64,000 nt of DNA from Persicitalea sp963803495 (GTDB lineage: Bacteria; Bacteroidota; Bacteroidia; Cytophagales; Spirosomataceae). Under the pieces are notes generated by a model that was not told where the DNA came from, did not search any database, and worked only from the letters and a program-made list of their open reading frames with translations. The DNA is taken from assembly GCA_963803495.1 (NCBI GenBank), contig CAWDMP010000002.1:3720001-3784000 (forward strand). Reading direction: 5' to 3'. Below are positions 33,698 through 41,791 of the stretch, piece by piece. A program made the translations under genes and the position numbers. Every line of letters starts with the position of its first letter. The stretch's first letter is position 1.

Positions 33698-34717
33698 ATG
33701 ACCATTCAGGAAAACGTATCCCTGCGACCTTACAATACCTTTGGCTTCGATGTGAAGGCCAGGTACTTTGTCGCCATCCGCACCGCCAGCGAATTGCAGC
33801 AGGTACTGCGCGATCCGCGCTGGACGGCTACACCCAAGTGGGTCATGGGTGGCGGCAGCAATGTACTATTCACGCGCGATGTGGATGCGCTGGTACTGCG
33901 TATCGAAATTGAGGGGAATCGAAAAGGTGCGGGAAGACGACCAGCAGCTATGGGTGCGCTGCGGGGGCGGGTGAAAATTGGCATCATTTCGTGCTGTACT
34001 GCGTGGAAAATGGCTATGGTGGCGTCGAGAACTTGTCGCTGATTCCGGGCACGGTGGGCGCGGCCCCCATGCAGAACATCGGAGCTTACGGCGTAGAAAT
34101 CAAAGACGTTTTCGAATGTCTGGAAGCCGTAGAAATTGCCACGGGCGACTTGCGTACCTTCAACGCCGAGGATTGTGCCTTCGGCTACCGGGAGAGCGTA
34201 TTTAAACGTGAGCTAAAAGATCAGTACATCATTACTTCCGTCACCTTCCGCCTGCAAAAGCAGCCGACGTTTAACGTGACGTACGGCGATATTCAAAAAA
34301 CACTGGACGAAAAGGGTATCGAAAGAACTCTCGCTCCGCGCGGTGAGCGATGCCGTGATCGCCATTCGCCAAAGCAAACTACCTGACCCGGCGCAAATCG
34401 GTAATGCGGGTAGCTTTTTCAAAAACCCAGAGATTCCGAAAGCGCAATTCGACGCTCTGAAAGAAAAATTTCCCACCCTGCCCGGCTACCCGATTGGCGA
34501 CGCTGCCGTGAAGGTACCTGCCGGATGGCTTATCGAGCAGGCCGGTTGGAAAGGCCACCGCGCGGGTACTGTGGGGGTGCACGACCGGCAGGCACTCGTA
34601 CTTGTGCACCACGGCGCGGGTACAGGACAGCAAGTCAGGGACTTAGCCGAAAAAGTACAGGCTTCCGTGGAAGAGAAATTTGGGATTAGGCTGTCGGCGG
34701 AGGTTAATTTTGTATGA
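33698..34717 (+). CDS. murB: UDP-N-acetylenolpyruvoylglucosamine reductase, three +1 frameshifts in this sequence
   Basis: The repaired protein has 338 residues and is a typical type I MurB: LRPYNTFGFDVKA, MGGGSNVL (FAD phosphate loop), IPGTVGAAPMQNIGAYG, GYRESVFK with the Tyr/Ser-type active-site region, and NAGSFFKNP with the catalytic serine, ending GIRLSAEVNFV. The frame is broken three times by single extra bases in short runs: a G near 33913, a G near 33962 and an A near 34325. It makes UDP-N-acetylmuramate for peptidoglycan and is expected to be essential. Real inactivation is therefore unlikely, and these are best read as consensus errors. Confidence 0.85.
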
Positions 34718-34730
34718 CTGCTTATTGATT

Positions 34731-34955
34731 TTAGTTATGCTCAAACTGTTTTTTGTTAATTTCACTTTGACGAATTATTGACTTCAAGGCACCAATTTTT
34801 ATTTCTGAGTGATCAGGAACAGGTACTGTGACTGTCGAATTTTCAAAGGCTTTCTGCATGATAATATGACTGCCCTTTTGGCGGACCTGTACGAACCCAT
34901 TCGCAGACAAAATCTTGCACACCTCTCTACCAGAAAGTACTTTTAGCTTACCCAA
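34731..34955 (-). CDS. hicA: HicA toxin
   Basis: A 74-residue mRNA interferase of the HicA/YcfA family: KVLSGREVCKILSANGFVQ, then QKGSHIIMQ with the catalytic His of GSHxxM, VTVPVPDHSEIKIGALKSII. The double-stranded-RNA-binding-like fold cleaves mRNA. It overlaps the upstream hicB gene by eight bases, and the pair forms a complete toxin-antitoxin operon, in HicB-then-HicA order. Confidence 0.9.
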   Translation of the reverse strand: MGKLKVLSGREVCKILSANGFVQVRQKGSHIIMQKAFENSTVTVPVPDHSEIKIGALKSIIRQSEINKKQFEHN

Positions 34956-35175
34956 CTGGAACCTGAATGTTGGTAATGAAAAAGTTGCCCTTCAATCTCG
35001 AATCTATCTCTTGGCTAGAAGCGTGCTCAAAAAACAATTCGATGGCTTCCGTAAGATTCGTCTTTGCTTCCTCAATTGAATCTCCCTGACTGGCAATATC
35101 TAATTCAGGGCACAGCGACACGTAACCTTCGTCTTCCTGCTCTATTATAGCTGTAAATTGCTTTATATTTTTCAT
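34948..35175 (-). CDS. hicB: HicB antitoxin
   Basis: About 75 residues from ATG 35175 (MKNIKQFTAIIEQEDEGYVS); a second ATG at 35181 is possible. The partially degraded RNase-H-like HicB fold is clear: YVSLCPELDIASQGDSIEEA, then NLTEAIELFFEHA. No C-terminal helix-turn-helix is visible, so autoregulation may depend on another segment or on the complex. It binds and masks HicA, encoded by the overlapping next gene. Confidence 0.88.
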   Translation of the reverse strand: MKNIKQFTAIIEQEDEGYVSLCPELDIASQGDSIEEAKTNLTEAIELFFEHASSQEIDSRLKGNFFITNIQVPVG

Positions 35176-35226
35176 ATGCATAGTTTTTTAATTCGCCTTA
35201 CTACTTCCCTAACGGTTGGTGAGCTT

Positions 35227-36135
35227 CTACTCAAAACACAAAGAAGCCGCACCCAATAACCCGGCATCATTAGCGAGGGTAGCACGCTTGATGTCGAGGT
35301 TTTTGAGGTAATGCTGTGTCAGCCAATACTTCATCTGGCGATCGACGGCGGGCATGATGAAGTCGAAAGAAGCCGACAGCCCCCCCCCGATCAAAATCGT
35401 GGTAATGTCCAGGATGCGGATCATCGCCACCAGACAGTCGCCCAGCATCTTGCCTACCTCTTCGAATATACGCAGGGCCAGTTCGTCTTTCTCGGAGGCA
35501 GCCGCTACCAGGCCGGTGGTCGAGATCGTGCCGTCGCCGGGCAGTTGGGTTTCGCCTTGGTACAGGGCGCGCATTTCGTTGGCCATGTTGAGTAGCTCCA
35601 CCTTGCCAATGTTGCGCTCCAGTACCCGGCCGTGCTGCGAAGGTACGTGCCCGGGTTCCATGGCGTTGCCGCCGCCGCCCTTGAACACCTTTTTGTCGAT
35701 GATCGCCGCGCCGCCCACGCCCGTGCCGAGCGTGACGAAAATATAGTCTTCGGGCAGTTGCTCCTCTCCAAAGTAGTACTCGCCCAGTGCCGCCGCGTTG
35801 GCGTCGTTTTCCAGGAAGAAGGTATGGCCGGGAAAGCGGGCCGTCAGTTCGGGGATAATGGCGATGCCGTCGATTTCGGGTATGGCCGTGATTTCGATAA
35901 GCGTACTGCGGTCGCGGGTGATGAGGCCCGGCACGCCGATACCCGTACGCTTCACGTGCGGTTCTTCCAACAATTGCAGCGCAATAGCATCGCCCAGCCG
36001 CTTGACGAAATGCCCTGATTTGCGCCAGCTGGCAGTGTCATGACTATAAAAGTTAGAGATACGGCCGTCGGCTGCATCCACGATTCCCATTTTTACATTG
36101 GTGCCTCCGACGTCGATGCCCAGGTATTGTTCCAT
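35227..36135 (-). CDS. ROK-family sugar kinase lacking the zinc-cysteine motif
   Basis: A 302-residue ROK kinase. GIDVGGTNVKMGIVD (residues 5-19) is the phosphate-1 ATP motif, ENDANAAALGEYYFGE holds the catalytic Asp, VTLGTGVGGAAI the phosphate-2 loop, and TTILIGGGLSASFDF the adenosine motif. The usual ROK zinc site (E.GH followed by C.CG..GC.E) is replaced by MEPGHVPSQHGRVLE, with no cysteines, so the subgroup may not bind zinc there. The likely reaction is ATP-dependent phosphorylation of glucose or a related hexose/hexosamine. It is monocistronic, next to an SDR gene on the same strand. Confidence 0.85.
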   Translation of the reverse strand: MEQYLGIDVGGTNVKMGIVDAADGRISNFYSHDTASWRKSGHFVKRLGDAIALQLLEEPHVKRTGIGVPGLITRDRSTLIEITAIPEIDGIAIIPELTARFPGHTFFLENDANAAALGEYYFGEEQLPEDYIFVTLGTGVGGAAIIDKKVFKGGGGNAMEPGHVPSQHGRVLERNIGKVELLNMANEMRALYQGETQLPGDGTISTTGLVAAASEKDELALRIFEEVGKMLGDCLVAMIRILDITTILIGGGLSASFDFIMPAVDRQMKYWLTQHYLKNLDIKRATLANDAGLLGAASLCFE

Positions 36136-36217
36136 GAAATATTCAGAAGATCAGGTAATAGTTAAAGTGTTGCCTCAGGGCGGAAAGTTAATGATTTCTT
36201 GCCCAATATGCCTAACG

Positions 36218-36931
36218 TCACCCAATATCGCCCTCCATGGGCCGCAGCAGAATCTCCTCGATCACGGCCGAAGGCGACAGTTGGTAGGCCGCCCAAATGC
36301 AGTCGGCGACATCTTCGGATTTCATGAAGCGTGAGGCGGGCAGGTCGGTACCGGCCCAGCTTGCCGTGAGCGTGGCTCCCGGCAGCAAGGCGGTCACCTT
36401 GATGTCGTAGGGCAGCAGCTCTTCCCGAAAACCCTTCGACATGCCCAGCATCGCGAATTTTGAGATCGAATAGGCCCCTCCGTTGGGGTAGGCCATGATG
36501 CTGGCCGTGGAGCAAATGTTGAAGATATGCCCGCCCCTGACGTCGATCATGCCCGGCAGCACGCCACGCGTCAGATGGTAGGCGCTGTACAGGTTCGTTT
36601 CGATGGAACGTTCGAGTATTCCCTCGGGTTCTGTGTGGAGTTGGCCCGGCAGAAAAACGCCCGTATTGTTCACCAATGCGGCCACCGGGCGGTCGAGCGC
36701 GTTGACAAAGTCGACGAAAGCAGCCGTCTGGGCGCGGTCCGAGAGGTCGGCGGGAAAGATGTGCAAAGTGGCGGTGGTGCCGAATTGGGTTTTTGCTTCC
36801 TGGGAAAATGCCTTCAAATCAGCTTCCTGTCTGGCGCAGATGACCACATCGAAGCCTTCCGCCAGAAAGCGCTCGGCGGTCGCGCGGCCGATTCCCTTGG
36901 TGCCTCCGGTGACGACGGCTAATGGATTCAT
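36218..36931 (-). CDS. SDR family oxidoreductase (FabG-like)
   Basis: A 237-residue classical short-chain dehydrogenase. The N-terminal TGGTKGIGRATAERF (residues 8-22) binds NADP, with ICARQEADL after strand 2, VNNTGVF, NICSTAS for the catalytic Ser, and AYSISKFAM with Tyr-x3-Lys. The C-terminus is short (VIEEILLRPMEGDIG), typical of small reductases used in cofactor or fatty-acid-like metabolism. The substrate cannot be told. It is divergent from mlaE, with about 60 bases between the starts. Confidence 0.82.
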   Translation of the reverse strand: MNPLAVVTGGTKGIGRATAERFLAEGFDVVICARQEADLKAFSQEAKTQFGTTATLHIFPADLSDRAQTAAFVDFVNALDRPVAALVNNTGVFLPGQLHTEPEGILERSIETNLYSAYHLTRGVLPGMIDVRGGHIFNICSTASIMAYPNGGAYSISKFAMLGMSKGFREELLPYDIKVTALLPGATLTASWAGTDLPASRFMKSEDVADCIWAAYQLSPSAVIEEILLRPMEGDIG

Positions 36932-36992
36932 TTTTTGTTGGGTTTGATTTTAGTTACTTTTCCCGAAATTATCGAATAGCGCGCAGAACCCT

Positions 36993-37721
36993 ATGGCAAC
37001 CATTGGAAAATACTTTATTTTTTTGAGCGCGCTCTTCACGCGCCGGGAAAAAATGCGGGTGTATTGGCGGCGGTTTATGGAAGAAAGCGAGAGCATCGGC
37101 GTCAGTTCGGTTCTGATCGTCGCTATCGTCTCTACGTTCATCGGGGCGGTTTCCTGCATCCAAACGGCCTACAACCTCGTCAGTCCGATCATCCCTACTT
37201 CTACGGTAGCCCTCGTCGTGCGCGATATGGTGATCCTGGAACTCGCTCCTACCATTACCTGCATCGTGTTGGCCGGTAAAGTCGGCTCCAACATCGCCGG
37301 TGAGCTCGGTACCATGCGCATCACCGAGCAGGTGGACGCGCTGGAAGTGATGGGAATCAACTCGACCTCGTACCTGGTGTTGCCCAAGGTGCTGGCCGCC
37401 ATGTTCACTTTTCCCTTACTGGTCGTGCTGGCAGCGTTCCTGGGTATCCTGGGTGGGTACTTGGCGGGTACGCTTTCGGGCGTCATTTCACCACGCGACT
37501 ACGTCTACGGTATTCGCGATACTTTCGTGCCGTTCAATATTTTCTTTATGTGTGTCAAGCCCTTCGTCTTCGGATTCTTGATTTCCACCATCTCGGCATA
37601 TCAGGGGTACTATACCAAGGGCGGCGCGCTGGAAGTGGGACAATCGAGTACGCAGGCCGTCACGAGTAGCTGCATCGCTATCTTGGTCGCTGACTACGTC
37701 CTGGCGCAGCTGTTTTTGTAG
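36993..37721 (+). CDS. mlaE: MlaE-type ABC permease (phospholipid transport)
   Basis: A 242-residue integral membrane protein of the MlaE/YrbE (permease, DUF140) family. A cytoplasmic N-terminus (RREKMRVYWRRFMEES) precedes five to six hydrophobic segments. Family signatures are LVVRDMVILELAPTITCIVLAGKVG, AELGTMRITEQVDALEVMGIN (coupling helix to the ATPase) and GVISPRDYVYGI. With the MlaF-like ATPase downstream it forms an inner-membrane complex moving phospholipids between membranes, normally via an MCE-domain protein. No MCE gene is present here; it may lie elsewhere. The two genes are separated by a 185-base palindromic word element. Confidence 0.9.
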   Translation: MATIGKYFIFLSALFTRREKMRVYWRRFMEESESIGVSSVLIVAIVSTFIGAVSCIQTAYNLVSPIIPTSTVALVVRDMVILELAPTITCIVLAGKVGSNIAGELGTMRITEQVDALEVMGINSTSYLVLPKVLAAMFTFPLLVVLAAFLGILGGYLAGTLSGVISPRDYVYGIRDTFVPFNIFFMCVKPFVFGFLISTISAYQGYYTKGGALEVGQSSTQAVTSSCIAILVADYVLAQLFL

Positions 37722-37725
37722 GGGA

Positions 37726-37900
37726 ATTATTAGATTCTGGACGCTGGATTTTTTATTTGGCAACAAAAAGAATCATCGCAGCAACCTGATAGGTGTTCAT
37801 AGCCCGGGTATTTCCCAACCGAATAAGCGGCAGTATAGGTGACCTCTGATCCAATGTCTAATATCCAGCGTCCAGCGTCTAATATCCAACGTCTAATACC
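37726..37900. repeat. Palindromic word-repeat element between mlaE and mlaF
   Basis: The left arm (37726-37750) contains TATTAGATTCTGGACGCTGGAT. The right arm repeats the word GTCTAATATCCAGC/AAC about three times (37856-37898), and ATCCAGCGTCCAGCGTCTAAT inverts the left arm with two mismatches. The element ends nine bases before the mlaF ATG. Confidence 0.7.
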
Positions 37901-37906
37901 CACCCC

Positions 37907-38653
37907 ATGATCGAGCTAAAAAACATTACAAAATCCTTCGGTGACAATCACGTGTTGAAGGGCATCAGCTGCGAGTTGAGGCAGGGCGAGACCAATCTCA
38001 TCATCGGAGGGAGTGGTACGGGCAAGAGCGTGCTGCTCAAATGTACCATCGGTCTGCTACAGCCCGACACCGGTAATGTGCTCTACAATGGCCGCAGCTT
38101 CTACGGCAGCGACAAAGAAGACCAAAAAGCCATCCGCCGCGAGATGGGGGTACTGTTTCAGGGCGGGGCACTGTTCGATTCGCAGACGGTCCACGAGAAT
38201 ATTCAGTTTCCGCTCGATATGCTCACCGACATGCCCGCCGACGAAAAGCGCGACCGGGTGGCGTTTTGTCTGAAGAGGGTGGACCTGGAAAATACCGGTA
38301 AACTGATGCCCTCCGAAATCAGCGGTGGCATGCAAAAGCGCGTCGCCATCGCCCGCGCCATCGTCATGAATCCCAAATACCTCTTTTGTGATGAACCTAA
38401 CTCAGGGCTTGACCCGCTGACGGGCGTCAGGATCGATGCCCTGATCAGAGAGATTACCGACGAGTACAAGATCACGACCGTCGTCATCACGCACGACATG
38501 AACTCGGTGATGGAAATCGGCGACAACGTTATTTTCCTGCATAAGGGAGAAAAGCTTTGGGAAGGCGACAACAAGGAAATCATGCACGCCGACGTGAAGG
38601 AGCTCAACGAATTCGTCTTCTCGAATAAGCTACTCCGCGAAATGCGGGAGTAG
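37907..38653 (+). CDS. mlaF: MlaF-type ABC ATPase (phospholipid transport)
   Basis: A 248-residue ATPase. Walker A is IIGGSGTGKSVLLK (around residues 33-46), then the Q loop GVLFQGGALFDSQTV, signature ISGGMQKRVAIARAI, Walker B YLFCDEPNSGLDPLTG and switch His in TTVVITHDMNSV. The Q-loop sequence FQGGALFDS and the ISGGM signature are characteristic of MlaF/YrbF-type ATPases. It powers the MlaE-like permease encoded just upstream. The following 360-base gap holds a palindromic repeat cluster. Confidence 0.92.
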   Translation: MIELKNITKSFGDNHVLKGISCELRQGETNLIIGGSGTGKSVLLKCTIGLLQPDTGNVLYNGRSFYGSDKEDQKAIRREMGVLFQGGALFDSQTVHENIQFPLDMLTDMPADEKRDRVAFCLKRVDLENTGKLMPSEISGGMQKRVAIARAIVMNPKYLFCDEPNSGLDPLTGVRIDALIREITDEYKITTVVITHDMNSVMEIGDNVIFLHKGEKLWEGDNKEIMHADVKELNEFVFSNKLLREMRE

Positions 38654-38689
38654 GGTAGTGATGAATTGATGATGTACGAAGGCATTTTA

Positions 38690-38995
38690 ATTTCAGAGAG
38701 GAAAGCATTTTGAGAGCCTCGGGGGGAGCAGTATTCAGTTTTGATGTTGCGCCTCTCCGATGCTTGAATTCAATTTATAAACGCTTGCATCTACCAAGAT
38801 TTCGCCTCTCCGAGGCTTTCGTTTGAATAGGAACCCAATTCTCATTAAGTGGCAGGGGCGTTTGTAAAGCCTCGGAGAGGCGTAAGGTTTGTAGCAACGT
38901 ATGCCAAAGCGCAGATTCAAGCCTCGGAGAGGCGCAATGTCAGGACCGCGCATTCCGCTTACCTGAAACTTCATGGGAATGCTTTCTCTTTAATG
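38690..38995. repeat. Cluster of GCCTCGGAGAGGCG palindromes framed by inverted flanks
   Basis: This gap holds five copies of one hairpin word in alternating orientation: GCCTCGGGGGGAGC (38715-38728, degenerate), CGCCTCTCCGATGC (38750-38763), CGCCTCTCCGAGGC (38803-38816), GCCTCGGAGAGGCG (38869-38882) and GCCTCGGAGAGGCG (38921-38934). Spacing is about 35-66 bases. The edges GAGAGGAAAGCATT (near 38696) and GGAATGCTTTCTCTTT (near 38977) are inverted relative to each other. It could be a nonautonomous mobile hairpin array. No gene is visible inside. Confidence 0.75.
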
Positions 38996-39013
38996 TAAAT
39001 ACTTCTTGTTGAA

Positions 39014-40540
39014 TTAATTACGGATTGGCTTTTTACCCAGATACTTCCCAATCCTCGGCGGGAGCGTATTGCGCTCCATGAGCAGGATAACGGCCGCAAA
39101 TAGTGCCGTACCTGATACCCCGAAAACCAGCGCCATCAAGAAGCCTTTCTCAGGCAATAGCGAGGCCGCCGCCACCACCAAACCTCCAAAAAGTACATAG
39201 CCCAACGCCGAGCCCACGCGGTAGGGGACGGGATAAAACTTTTGTCCGAGCAAATAGCAGAGTGCCGTCATCACGACGGATGAGGCTGCAAACGCCAGCG
39301 CGCAGCCCAGGTACCCCATCCGCGGTACCAGCAGCAGGTTGAGCAAAGCCGTGATGCTGGCCCCGGCGATGGTGAGGTAGGTGCCGTACTGGGTTTTGTC
39401 GGTGAGCTTGAACCAGGTGGCCAGGTTGTAGTAAATCCCCAGAAATAAGAATCCCAGCAGCAGCCACGGTACCACGGGCAGGCCCTCGTGGTAAATCTTG
39501 CGCCGCAGGAAGATCTCCGCCAGTACCGGTAGGTTGAGGCAAATGCCCACGCCCATCAGCACGCACACGATCACAAACCATTTCATGACGTCGGCGAAAA
39601 CTTCGGGCGCGTTTTTATCCTCAGCTTTAAAGAAAAAAAACGGCTCGGCGGCGTACTTGAAGGCCTGTATCGCCAGATTCATGAAAATCGACAGCTTGAG
39701 CGTTTGTCCGTAGATACCGATGGCGTCGCGGGTAGTGCGGCCGGGGTAAAAGTTTTCGGGGAGCAGGTACTGCAGAAACATCCGGTCGAAGAGCAGATTT
39801 GTGACGCCCGCGATATTCATCACCATGATGGGCAGGGCGTACACCCACACCGGCCGGAAAATTTTCCAATCCCAAACGAAACGGAAGTCACGCAACTCCT
39901 GCCGCAAAAACCAGAAGAAGGTCAGGTTGGCGATGAGGTTGGCGATGACGATATAGGCTGCTGGGATGTCGGGAAAGTAGATAGTCGACACCAATGGCCG
40001 CAAAGAGGGCAGCCAATCTCCCTCATAAATTTTACGGCAAAAGACCAGAAAGAAGAGATTCAGGCCAATGTTAAGCAGTATGTTGATGATCCTGACCTTC
40101 ACAAATTTGGCCGACTTGCGCTCCAGCCGCAGCCGCGCGAACGGAATGGCCATGATGCCATCTGTAGCCATGATGATCGCCATCAGCCGTACCAGCGCGA
40201 CCTCCTCGGGGTACTCGATCAGCCGCGCCACGGGCTCCGCAAACACCACGATGAAAGTCGAGATGAGTACGCTCACCGTAATGACCGTGCTCAGAATGAG
40301 ATTGTAGTAGCCCTGCCGATCCTCCTCCTTGCGGGCAAAACGGAAAAACGAAGTCTCCATCCCGAAGGTATAGATGATGAAAAAGAACCCGGCGTAGGTG
40401 TATAGCTGCACCTGCACGGCCATCAGCGACGGATCGAAATCCGAGTAGATGATGACCAACAGGTAGTTCAGCAGTCGCCCCAGCATGGTGCTTACGCCGT
40501 AGGTGGCGGTATCGCCCGCCAGTTTTTTTAAGACACTCAA
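39014..40540 (-). CDS. Polysaccharide/lipid-linked oligosaccharide flippase (MOP superfamily)
   Basis: A 508-residue membrane protein with about 14 hydrophobic segments, of the Wzx/PST branch of the MOP exporters. Typical stretches are KLAGDTATYGVSTMLGRLLNYLL at the N-terminus, FFRFARKEED in the first cytoplasmic loop and WFKLTDKTQYGTYLTIAGA. It probably flips lipid-linked glycan units across the inner membrane for capsule or lipopolysaccharide. The only usable start is TTG at 40540 (TTG AGT GTC), because an in-frame TAA lies immediately upstream. This start sits at the edge of a tandem GTGGATA element, so the original start region may have been overwritten. Confidence 0.8.
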   Translation of the reverse strand: MSVLKKLAGDTATYGVSTMLGRLLNYLLVIIYSDFDPSLMAVQVQLYTYAGFFFIIYTFGMETSFFRFARKEEDRQGYYNLILSTVITVSVLISTFIVVFAEPVARLIEYPEEVALVRLMAIIMATDGIMAIPFARLRLERKSAKFVKVRIINILLNIGLNLFFLVFCRKIYEGDWLPSLRPLVSTIYFPDIPAAYIVIANLIANLTFFWFLRQELRDFRFVWDWKIFRPVWVYALPIMVMNIAGVTNLLFDRMFLQYLLPENFYPGRTTRDAIGIYGQTLKLSIFMNLAIQAFKYAAEPFFFFKAEDKNAPEVFADVMKWFVIVCVLMGVGICLNLPVLAEIFLRRKIYHEGLPVVPWLLLGFLFLGIYYNLATWFKLTDKTQYGTYLTIAGASITALLNLLLVPRMGYLGCALAFAASSVVMTALCYLLGQKFYPVPYRVGSALGYVLFGGLVVAAASLLPEKGFLMALVFGVSGTALFAAVILLMERNTLPPRIGKYLGKKPIRN

Positions 40541-40582
40541 TTATTTTAGTGGATAGTGGATAGTGGATAGTGGATAATTGAG
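40536..40582. repeat. (GTGGATA)4 with inverted flanks at the flippase start
   Basis: Four perfect GTGGATA units occupy 40549-40576. They are framed by CTCAATTA (40536-40543) and TAATTGAG (40575-40582), an exact inverted pair. The left flank includes the flippase TTG start codon. Confidence 0.8.
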
Positions 40583-40671
40583 AGTGCTTTTACACTGACA
40601 ACGATTGATACCTGCTTTTCTGTAAAATGAACCGTGTGGCAAAGATACTTGGCTTTGGGCTAATGCATAAA

Positions 40672-40707
40672 AAAGGTCCGTTTCTGGCTTTGCAGAAACG
40701 GACCTTT
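40672..40707 (-). terminator. Terminator of the TetR gene
   Basis: AAAGGTCCGTTTCT (40672-40685) pairs exactly with AGAAACGGACCTTT (40694-40707). On the minus strand the stem is followed by a T tract and lies 23 bases after the TetR stop codon. Confidence 0.85.
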
Positions 40708-40729
40708 GAACTTGTCGTGTCGTAATGTA

Positions 40730-41362
40730 CTACTTATTGAGGCACATGATGGTGTCGACGACCACTTTTTCGATGCGGTCCCAGCCTTCTTCGGACTGAA
40801 GATCGACGTTCATCATTTTGTCACGGTAGTCGGCCGAAACGGTGAGATGGTAGATTCCCGCCATGAGCACAGCCACCAGGGCGTTCGTATCGGGGTAACC
40901 GGGAATGTCACCTATCTTCTCGATCATTTTGGCCCCCACGTCGTTGCGGGCGTCGGATAATACGGGCTTGCCTACGCCAATCTCCCAGCGAATGAGTTCG
41001 CGGGTGGCTTTGCGGCTACGCAGGTCGTGAATAGCCGTCTTGAGCACTTTGGCCCAGGCTTCGGCGCGCTTTTCGGGCGCGGGCGTCTCCATGCTATCAA
41101 TGTAGTCGTAGCTCGACGTAGAAGTGTACTCGCCCGTTTTGACGTATTGCTCCATAAGCCCATCGACACCACCGAAGTAACGGTAGATCAACACCTTATT
41201 GACACCCGCCTCGCGGGCAATGAGGTTGACGCCTACCTTTTCGGTACCGTACTTTTCGATGACTTTACCCACCGATTTCAAGATTTTACCTTTGGTGCGC
41301 TCCCGGTCACGCTTCTTTACTTTTGCCTTTGCTTTCGCTTCTGCTACTGCGGTAGTTGCCAT
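40730..41362 (-). CDS. TetR/AcrR-family transcriptional regulator
   Basis: About 210 residues from ATG 41362 (MATTAVAEAKAKAKVKKR). An alanine/lysine-rich, basic N-terminal extension precedes the TetR helix-turn-helix: TKGKILKSVGKVIEKYG, VGVNLIAREAGVNKVLIYRYFGG. The C-terminal ligand domain has no recognisable specificity. Neighbouring genes are a flippase and tRNA-Gln, which do not suggest a target. The extension probably increases nonspecific DNA contact. Its own terminator is at 40672-40707. Confidence 0.85.
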   Translation of the reverse strand: MATTAVAEAKAKAKVKKRDRERTKGKILKSVGKVIEKYGTEKVGVNLIAREAGVNKVLIYRYFGGVDGLMEQYVKTGEYTSTSSYDYIDSMETPAPEKRAEAWAKVLKTAIHDLRSRKATRELIRWEIGVGKPVLSDARNDVGAKMIEKIGDIPGYPDTNALVAVLMAGIYHLTVSADYRDKMMNVDLQSEEGWDRIEKVVVDTIMCLNK

Positions 41363-41608
41363 TTTTACGAGTGTTTTAGTAGTGTATAATAGGTATTGAG
41401 GAAGAGAAGAGAATGACGGATTTTGAAGTAAAATCTGTAAATTTCTCACAAATTGGTCACCAAGGTACGAAAAATGTGTACTTGTCCAAATTATTCTAAA
41501 TAAATAGTTACTAGACGGTTTTCGTTGAGGTAGGTGCGGGTGACAAGTACGCTAATCCGCTACCAGCCAAAATAAACGGGGTAGGATCAGCCGGGAGGAT
41601 GTAAAAAA

Positions 41609-41643
41609 GAAACCCCCGCTCGAATTATCCGAGCGGGGGTTTC
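41609..41643 (-). terminator. Terminator of tRNA-Gln
   Basis: GAAACCCCCGCTCG (41609-41622) and CGAGCGGGGGTTTC (41630-41643) form a perfect 14-bp stem. On the minus strand it is followed by CTTTTTTAC, and it begins 12 bases after the tRNA 3' end. Confidence 0.9.
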
Positions 41644-41654
41644 ACATTTTGTAG

Positions 41655-41725
41655 TTGGCGGGCAAGGATTCGAACCCTGACTAAGAGAACCAAAATCTCC
41701 TGTGCTACCTTTACACCACCTGCCA
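41655..41725 (-). tRNA. tRNA-Gln (anticodon TTG)
   Basis: The minus strand folds into a 71-base cloverleaf: acceptor TGGCAGG / CCCGCCA, D stem GTGT/GCAC, anticodon stem GGAGA/TCTCT with loop TTTTGGT (anticodon TTG, reads CAA and CAG), and T arm CAGGG-TTCGAAT-CCTTG; discriminator A. No CCA is encoded. The fifth acceptor pair is A-C, a mismatch where A-T would be normal, so either a real oddity or a base error at this site. A strong terminator follows. The rest of the 41363-41791 gap shows no other gene. Confidence 0.92.
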
Positions 41726-41791
41726 ATTCCTGAAATGGTGGTGCAAAAGTAAAGTCTCTATCCTTCTTTGTCAAGCTTTAATTGAAAAAAT

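Noticed and set aside
30011..34717. Programmed ribosomal frameshifting in the HtrA and murB genes
   Set aside because: The shifts occur at different short runs, in both directions and up to three times in one gene, with no slippery heptamer plus structure; sequence error is simpler.
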